A DNA stretch of 64,000 nucleotides from Gordonia heveisoli (lineage in GTDB: Bacteria; Actinomycetota; Actinomycetes; Mycobacteriales; Mycobacteriaceae). The notes beneath the pieces are model-generated. The model was not told the origin of the DNA, searched no databases, and saw only the letters and a list, made by a program, of their open reading frames with translations. The position numbers and the translations under genes are program-made. The stretch is taken from assembly GCF_030315745.1 (NCBI RefSeq), contig NZ_JASXSH010000004.1, positions 1-64,000 of the forward strand, given 5' to 3'. This document shows positions 59,117 through 64,000 of this stretch, piece by piece (within the stretch, counting starts at the first letter, position 1; each line of letters starts with the position of its first letter).

Positions 59117-59455
59117 TCACCCAAGCGGAGACTTTCCAAATCCATTGAGCGCAGTAGCGACGCGGCTAATTCCCTCAGTAGTGTCTCCATCAGCAGCCTG
59201 AATGCGAGATGCCAAGGACACGATCCTATTGCCAACGGCCACTAGATCGTTGATCGTGGAGTTAATCTCCGACTCGCACATGCGTGCGAAGATAGCCAAC
59301 TTTGCGCCGGTGTCAAATCCCTGATTCCCAGCCGCAGCAGGCTGCGCTGAATCAAACAACGCAATGAGCGCCCGTCGCGCCTCGTCGGCTTCCGACGAGA
59401 TGATGCCGCCAGCTGACTTCACCGCAGTCGGCTCAATCTCTATCCGATCATTCAC
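59117..59455 (-). CDS. EspC-like (type VII secretion target) small protein, cassette 2
   Basis: The 112-residue protein is a helical hairpin starting IEIEPTAVKSAGGIISSEAD and ending IVSLASRIQAADGDTTEGIS. The end matches the EspC/DUF2580 family and its counterpart in cassette 1, which reads VVDADGAAARGIESL. The GTG start follows AGGAGGACGC. It is the last gene of the cassette, 24 bases after the membrane protein, whereas in cassette 1 the EspC-like gene comes first. It probably forms a secretion dimer with the amidase-type protein. Confidence 0.75.
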   Translation of the reverse strand: MNDRIEIEPTAVKSAGGIISSEADEARRALIALFDSAQPAAAGNQGFDTGAKLAIFARMCESEINSTINDLVAVGNRIVSLASRIQAADGDTTEGISRVATALNGFGKSPLG

Positions 59456-59479
59456 GCGTCCTCCTGAGGTTGATGATCA

Positions 59480-59923
59480 CTAGCCACTTCCGCACGGCAA
59501 TCCACTTCCGTCAGGCCCACCAGCAGGATCGGTCGGCGACCCGACTACAACCAGAAGCGCAAGCACTGTAACTACGACGGCGACAACCAGCAGAGCGCTG
59601 ATCACAACAGACGCCACCGCAACCTGAATGGAACCAAGCGCAGCTCGCGCACCAAGAAGGGCAGCAATCGTCGACCCGAACGCCACGACTGCTGCGATCG
59701 CAATAGCTGTAGCAACGCCGCCGTACATCAAAGCTGACGGCAGCGGCGGCAAGTGAAATGCGCTGCATCCTCCGGCGCGTACCACGCTGATCCACTCGCG
59801 CCTCCTGTTCTCCAAGAGCAGCAGAAATGCGACCGAACCCGCGAGCATCGTTGCTCCAAGCAACGAAAGCACCACGCAGCGCGTCCGTTGCCTACTACCA
59901 GAGGCAGCAGAGGATTCCATCAC
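59480..59923 (-). CDS. Four-helix membrane protein, candidate immunity protein of cassette 2
   Basis: The 147-residue protein has hydrophobic helices near residues 16-37, 66-86, 88-106 and 108-130, with a short Pro/Gly/Cys tail. I recognise no domain family. Its start (GTG 59923 or ATG 59920) overlaps the stop of the amidase-type gene, so it is co-translated with it. A membrane protein directly after a peptidase or amidase-like effector is a common place for an immunity protein; direct evidence is lacking. Confidence 0.75.
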   Translation of the reverse strand: MMESSAASGSRQRTRCVVLSLLGATMLAGSVAFLLLLENRRREWISVVRAGGCSAFHLPPLPSALMYGGVATAIAIAAVVAFGSTIAALLGARAALGSIQVAVASVVISALLVVAVVVTVLALLVVVGSPTDPAGGPDGSGLPCGSG

Positions 59924-61047
59924 CAGGTCTCCTTTGGTCGAACAATCGTGACTGACTGTTGCCCTTCCGATTGCTCAACCATCGGGAGTCGGTCCTGCAG
60001 ACTGTAATCTGCGGCTCCAGGCGTGTGCTGGGCATACAACACCTGACCATCAGGCAATATCCCTGTCACTAGGGCAGTGTGATGACTGAAATCGCCAGAC
60101 TCATTGGGTTGAGCATAATTGAAATACAAGACATCGCCAGGCTGTGCGTCAGACACCGCAATCTGCACACCTCCATTCTCCAGGAAGAACTCCCTTTGAG
60201 CGTCAGCGTTGTACCACGACTTGGTATGAGTGACGCCTTCGACGAACGGCACTCCAAGATCCCCGGCAAGTGACCGGCCCCAGTTATCCCTCTCGAGAGT
60301 CGTCCCCCACCCCGAGCGCCGCTCCTTGAGACCTCCTTCGTTCAGAGATCGAGAAACGAAGTTCGTGCAATTATTTCCAAATACATCAATATCGGCATTA
60401 TTCACGTTGTCACGCGCCCATCGGACTGTCGCAAGAGGATCGTATCCTCGGCCATTTTCCGACAGCGAATTTCTCACGTCACTAGGAATTCCAGGAAGGT
60501 CATAGAGTTCTATAGGAACCGCCCGCTTGAGCATTATTTGCTGCTCTGGCGTCAATCCCGCCCACCAACGCTGAACTCCGGACTCCGGCTGCCCGTACGG
60601 CAGGAGGCCGACAATCTCCTCGACCGCTTTTCGAGTTGCAACGGCTTGCCGTTCCCGCGCATTCTCAGTCGTTATGCTATCGGGATCAACCGCACAGGCC
60701 ACGATCGCTGCTACACAAGCAGAGTCCGCCCTCGCCGCAGAATCGACCGCGTCATCAATCATCGATTGCGCCTCCACCAAAGCCAAGGCCATGCCCGTGA
60801 CATCCGTCACCTGCGCATCGGGTGGAATTGATACCACACCGTTCTCCGATACGGTCAGCCCCTTCGCAATCGCATAGTCGCGCGCCCCATTTAGCATTCG
60901 CTGAGCCGTCGCGACTACGTCTTCAAGGGTATCTAGAGCAGTCGACACGCCACGCGCAAGAATCCCAGTGTCCACCATCCGGTCAGCGCATGTACTCAGA
61001 ACTCCCCTAGCAAGTGTTCCAGTGTGGTCAGGCCAATTCTCAGACAA
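59920..61047 (-). CDS. Amidase_6-type putative type VII secreted effector
   Basis: This 375-residue protein has a helical N-terminal region (1-145) and the linker WWAGLTPEQQIMLKRAVPIE followed by LPGIPSDVR (162-192). A C-terminal Amidase_6/CHAP-like domain begins FGNNCTNFVSRSLNEGG, with Cys227 as nucleophile. His322/323 in DFSHHTALVTG and His341 in YAQHTPGA are the likely partners. Such domains usually cleave peptide or amide bonds in cell wall. The listed start is TTG; the same frame stays open upstream into the polyprenyl synthase gene with no ATG or GTG. The true start, or a 5' truncation, is therefore unresolved. Confidence 0.78.
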   Translation of the reverse strand: MSENWPDHTGTLARGVLSTCADRMVDTGILARGVSTALDTLEDVVATAQRMLNGARDYAIAKGLTVSENGVVSIPPDAQVTDVTGMALALVEAQSMIDDAVDSAARADSACVAAIVACAVDPDSITTENARERQAVATRKAVEEIVGLLPYGQPESGVQRWWAGLTPEQQIMLKRAVPIELYDLPGIPSDVRNSLSENGRGYDPLATVRWARDNVNNADIDVFGNNCTNFVSRSLNEGGLKERRSGWGTTLERDNWGRSLAGDLGVPFVEGVTHTKSWYNADAQREFFLENGGVQIAVSDAQPGDVLYFNYAQPNESGDFSHHTALVTGILPDGQVLYAQHTPGAADYSLQDRLPMVEQSEGQQSVTIVRPKETW

Positions 61048-61103
61048 TGGAGCAACACCGTTGGCATGTATGTTATCCGCCGCCCGCTCCGCCTGGAGAA
61101 TAG

Positions 61104-62120
61104 TCAGCCGATCCGTTCGATGGTGTAGCGCACCAGCGACGACAGCGCCTGATGGGCGGGGCCATCGGGCAATTGGGCCAGTTCGGCGTCGGCGGCGTCG
61201 GCGTACTCCTGCAGCTTGGCGCGCGCGGCGGCCATCCCCGACGATGAGGTGAGCAGATCCAGGGCCTCGGCCACTTCGGCGTCGTCGGTCAGCGGACGCG
61301 TGGTGCCGTCGGCATTGAGCAGCAGTGCACGCAGGCGGTCGGCGGTCGCGTCCTGCTCGCGTAGCGCGTACAGCACCGGCAGGGTGTGCACACCCTCACG
61401 TAGGTCGGTGCCCGGCGTCTTGCCGGAGTCGTCGGAGGCCGACGCGATGTCGATGATGTCGTCGGAGACTTGGAAGGCGACCCCGACGGCGTCCCCGATC
61501 CGCGACAGCCGTTCGACATCCTCTTCGGTGGCCCCGGCCGACATCGACCCGAAGCGCGCGGCGGCGGCGATGAGCGAACCGGTCTTCTCCCACACCACCT
61601 TGAGATAGTGCTCGATGGGGTCTGATCCGGGAGCAACGCCGACCGTCTCACGCATCTGGCCGGTGACCAGTTCGGCGAAGGTCTCGGCGATGATGCGAAC
61701 AGCCTCGGGTCCCAGCGTCGACACCAGACGCGACGCGCGCGCGAAGAGGAAGTCGCCGGAGAGGATGGCGATGCTGTTGGTCCACCGGGCGTTGGCGCTC
61801 GGCGCACCGCGGCGCATCGAAGCCTCGTCCATCACGTCGTCGTGGTAGAGGGTCGCGAGATGGATCATCTCGACGACGGTCGCCGACGTGATGACGTCGG
61901 TACCGCCTGCCCGCGGACCGAATTGCGATGCCAGGATCGCGAACATCGGACGGAACCGCTTGCCCCCGGCCTTGGCCAGATGCGTGGCCGCCTCGGTCAT
62001 CACGTCGTCGCCCGACGACAGTTCGGCCAACAGCAGATCCTCGACCTGCGCCAGCGCGGTGCGTACGGTCTCGGCGAACTCATCCGACACCAGGTCGACC
62101 CCGGCGAATGTGGACTTCAC
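61104..62120 (-). CDS. grcC1: Polyprenyl diphosphate synthase (GrcC1-like)
   Basis: The 338-residue trans-isoprenyl diphosphate synthase has the first Asp-rich motif LYHDDVMDEASMRRG and the second VSDDIIDIASASDDSGK. LAKAGGKRFRPMF and GEKTG-like SLIAAAARFGS fit the fold. It makes the polyprenyl side-chain precursor, probably for menaquinone. The GTG at 62120 follows GGGCCGAGA. It faces the MenJ-type gene divergently; both are neighbours in mycobacteria, to my recollection. Confidence 0.93.
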   Translation of the reverse strand: MKSTFAGVDLVSDEFAETVRTALAQVEDLLLAELSSGDDVMTEAATHLAKAGGKRFRPMFAILASQFGPRAGGTDVITSATVVEMIHLATLYHDDVMDEASMRRGAPSANARWTNSIAILSGDFLFARASRLVSTLGPEAVRIIAETFAELVTGQMRETVGVAPGSDPIEHYLKVVWEKTGSLIAAAARFGSMSAGATEEDVERLSRIGDAVGVAFQVSDDIIDIASASDDSGKTPGTDLREGVHTLPVLYALREQDATADRLRALLLNADGTTRPLTDDAEVAEALDLLTSSSGMAAARAKLQEYADAADAELAQLPDGPAHQALSSLVRYTIERIG

Positions 62121-62244
62121 TCTCGGCCCGCTCCATCTCGTCTCATCCGACGTGCCACTATCGGACGTCGCACATGGTGCCCGCCGAGGTCCGGCGAGCC
62201 TGCCTGCGAGCCTATCCGTTTGTCGGTGACGACATACTGGTCGG

Positions 62245-63519
62245 GTGAACAGCGACACCCAGGGCGCGGCGATCCCCGCAAGTGCCGATGTGCTCATCGT
62301 CGGCGCCGGCCCGGGCGGTTCGGCTGCCGCCGCACACGCCGCGAGCGCCGGACTCGACGTACTGCTCGTCGACGCCGCGGTCTTTCCACGTGACAAGACC
62401 TGCGGCGATGGCCTCACCCCGCGCGCGGTCGCCGAACTTGAACGGCTCGGCTTCGGCGACTATCTCGGCAAACGTCCCCGCATCGACGGCCTGCATCTGA
62501 ACGGCTGGGGCGCCGATCAACGCGTGCGCTGGCCGTCGAGCGTCTTCGGCACTCAGGGCAGCGCGGTGGCGCGTACCGAGATCGACGAACAGATCCGGGC
62601 GCTCGCGGTCTCGCGTGGGGCGCGGATGCTGCAGGGCGCCAAGGCCGTCGACGTCGAGATGGACGGCGACCGGATCTCCTCGGTGATCCTGACGACGCCG
62701 GAGGGACGGTCGTCGGTCGCGGTGCGCGAGGTGATCGTCGCCGACGGGGTGCGCTCGACGCTGGGCAAGGTGCTGGGCCGGCAGTGGCATCGCGACACCG
62801 CCTACGGCGTGGCGGCGCGCGCCTACGTCGACTCCGGACGCGCCGACGACAACTGGATGGGATCGCATCTGGAACTTCGGGGCCCCGACAGTGAGCTGTT
62901 GCCCGGATACGGCTGGGTCTTCCCGCTGGGCAGTGCGGGTGGCGGGCTGGTCAACGTCGGGGTGGGCGCGCTCGCCACGGCGAAGCGGCCCGCGAACATG
63001 CAATTGCGACCCGTGCTGGAGCACTACGCCGAGATGGTGCGCGACGAATGGCAGCTGTCCGGCTCGCCGCACCGGCTGACGTCAGCACTGCTGCCGATGG
63101 GCGGCGCGGTCAGCAATGTCGCCGGACGCAACTGGATGCTCATCGGCGACGCCGCGGCGTGTGTGAACCCGCTCAACGGCGAGGGCATCGACTACGCGCT
63201 GGAGACCGGGCGGCTGGCCGTCGACCTGCTGCTGGAGAACCGAGGCCCGGCCGGCCACACCGACAGCTGGCCGACGATCCTCGTCGAGCATTACGGTCCC
63301 GCCTTCTCCGCGGCCCGACGCCTGGCCGGCCTGCTGACCATGCCCAAGACCGTGCCGATCCTCGGGCGGCCGGGCATCCGGTCGGCGCGACTGATGTCGA
63401 TGGTCGTGCGCGTGATGGGCAATCTGGTCACCCCCGACGACAAGGACCTGATCGCGCGGGCCTGGCGTGGCGTCGGGTCGGTGTCGACGCGGGTCGACGA
63501 TCGTCCCCCGTTCTCGTGA
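62245..63519 (+). CDS. menJ: Geranylgeranyl reductase family protein, MenJ-type menaquinone reductase
   Basis: This 424-residue flavoprotein has the FAD-binding DVLIVGAGPGGSAAAAHAAS, the substrate-binding PRDKTCGDGLTPRAVAEL and the second FAD motif WMLIGDAAACVNPLNGEGID. In mycobacteria the homologue saturates one isoprene of menaquinone. The GTG start is at 62245, 124 bases from the divergent polyprenyl synthase. That linkage fits one menaquinone side-chain function. Confidence 0.9.
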   Translation: MNSDTQGAAIPASADVLIVGAGPGGSAAAAHAASAGLDVLLVDAAVFPRDKTCGDGLTPRAVAELERLGFGDYLGKRPRIDGLHLNGWGADQRVRWPSSVFGTQGSAVARTEIDEQIRALAVSRGARMLQGAKAVDVEMDGDRISSVILTTPEGRSSVAVREVIVADGVRSTLGKVLGRQWHRDTAYGVAARAYVDSGRADDNWMGSHLELRGPDSELLPGYGWVFPLGSAGGGLVNVGVGALATAKRPANMQLRPVLEHYAEMVRDEWQLSGSPHRLTSALLPMGGAVSNVAGRNWMLIGDAAACVNPLNGEGIDYALETGRLAVDLLLENRGPAGHTDSWPTILVEHYGPAFSAARRLAGLLTMPKTVPILGRPGIRSARLMSMVVRVMGNLVTPDDKDLIARAWRGVGSVSTRVDDRPPFS

Positions 63520-63534
63520 GTTGTGACCCGGATC

Positions 63535-63571
63535 ATGACAAGTTGAAACATTTTGGCTAATCTGTTTCAAC
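63535..63571 (+). promoter_or_regulatory. Promoter with overlapping 9-bp inverted repeat upstream of the MpaB-type gene
   Basis: ATGACA at 63535-63540 and TAATCT at 63558-63563 are separated by 17 bases, a fair housekeeping promoter. GTTGAAACA (63542-63550) and TGTTTCAAC (63563-63571) form a perfect inverted repeat with a 12-base spacer that covers the core promoter. A repressor binding there would block transcription. Nothing else is in the spacer. Confidence 0.6.
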
Positions 63572-63621
63572 ATGTCGTCGGCTGACGACGAGCACCACCT
63601 CGCACTTCGGGAGAACAGCCC

Positions 63622-64000
63622 ATGCCCAGCGCCTCCGCCCTCACGTCCCGCGTCAAGCAGACGATCACCGACCGCCTGACCGACCGGTACCGCCTGCGCG
63701 GCCGGCTGTCGTCGCTGGACCCGGCCGTCGACCAGGTGGAGATCGCCCGCGAACTCGGCACCCGCGAATTCCCGTGGGGCATCACGCAAGCGCTGAGCTT
63801 CGCACTCTTCCGCACCTATGCGGTGCCGTCGATCGGCGACCTGCTGTACAAGACCGGACAATTCACCGAGGTGACGCAGAAGCGCTACGACGACACCGTC
63901 CTGCTGCTCGACGCCCCGATCGAGCACGGCTTCGACGCCCCCGCCGGACGCGCCGGAGTGCGTCGCATCAACCAGATGCACGCCATGTACGACATCTCCA
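63622..64000 (+). CDS. MpaB-type (DUF2236/rubber oxygenase-like) oxygenase, 5' part
   Basis: The window ends after 126 residues. The start reads MPSASALTSRVKQTITDRLT and continues with FPWGITQALSFALFRTYAVP, LLYKTGQFTEVTQKRYDDT and RAGVRRINQMHAMYDIS. This matches the N-terminal half of the MpaB/latex-clearing-like oxygenase group, haem-dependent in characterised members. The His ligand in RINQMHAMY is plausible. The ATG follows GGGAGAACAGCCC. Expression may be controlled by the dyad just upstream. Confidence 0.8.
   Translation, partial: MPSASALTSRVKQTITDRLTDRYRLRGRLSSLDPAVDQVEIARELGTREFPWGITQALSFALFRTYAVPSIGDLLYKTGQFTEVTQKRYDDTVLLLDAPIEHGFDAPAGRAGVRRINQMHAMYDIS

Overview
The window is high-GC actinobacterial DNA from a mycolic-acid-producing member of the Mycobacteriales. 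A Gordonia-like genome is the best guess, with Rhodococcus, Nocardia and Dietzia relatives also possible. The evidence is a complete mce lipid-import operon with an Mkl/MceG ATPase, a fused HadA/HadB mycolate dehydratase, a MenJ-type reductase, the tRNA order Lys-Glu-Asp-Phe, GTG and TTG starts, and a mycobacterial DinB2-type polymerase. Family names come from reading the translations; no database search was run.

Layout. 1-1.2 kb: IS256/IS1249-type transposase. 1.25-1.94 kb: four minus-strand tRNA genes with two terminators. 2.1-7.6 kb: an orphan Mce-associated-like protein, an HNH/DUF222 (13E12) protein, a possible serpin-like protein and two alpha/beta hydrolases. 7.7-10.5 kb: minus-strand copper gene set (membrane protein, YcnI, CopC, CopD). 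10.6-17 kb: GNAT protein, phosphodiesterase, secreted lipase, DinB, VOC protein, UPF0114 protein and a membrane-anchored AlbA_2 protein. 17.5-25 kb: rpoC and rpoB. 25.5-37.6 kb: a contiguous eleven-gene operon, mkl-yrbEA-yrbEB-mceA-B-C-D-E-F-mam-mam. 37.9-40.6 kb: GT87 mannosyltransferase, rplL, rplJ and the L10 leader. 41-52.3 kb: accessory stretch (CocE-type hydrolase, a type VII effector cassette, a metallohydrolase with a decayed relative, YihY, DUF2786, Excalibur protein, MMPL transporter, lactate dehydrogenase). 52.4-57.4 kb: rplA, rplK, nusG, secE, tRNA-Trp, hadAB, rpmG, and tRNA-Met, -Thr and -Tyr. 57.6-64 kb: YajQ, HtpX, a second type VII effector cassette, polyprenyl diphosphate synthase, MenJ-type reductase and the start of an MpaB-type oxygenase.

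How the genes fit together. The core is the transcription/translation cluster (secE-nusG-rplKA, rplJL, rpoBC), broken up by accessory blocks. The mce operon encodes permeases, substrate-binding proteins, ATPase and accessory proteins of one lipid importer. It lies directly upstream of rpoBC on the same strand, with its own terminator.

The most interesting content is a pair of compact cassettes at 43.2-45.8 kb and 59.1-61.0 kb. Each pairs a small EspC-like (type VII secretion target) protein with an enzyme: a DUF1023 alpha/beta hydrolase in one, an Amidase_6-type protein in the other. Each also has an overlapping lipoprotein or four-helix membrane protein that could be an immunity protein. The two otherwise unrelated enzymes share a short linker motif (TPEQ...P...GIP/GVP..VR), and no ESX core genes are present. 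I interpret them as mobile type VII secretion effector/immunity modules.
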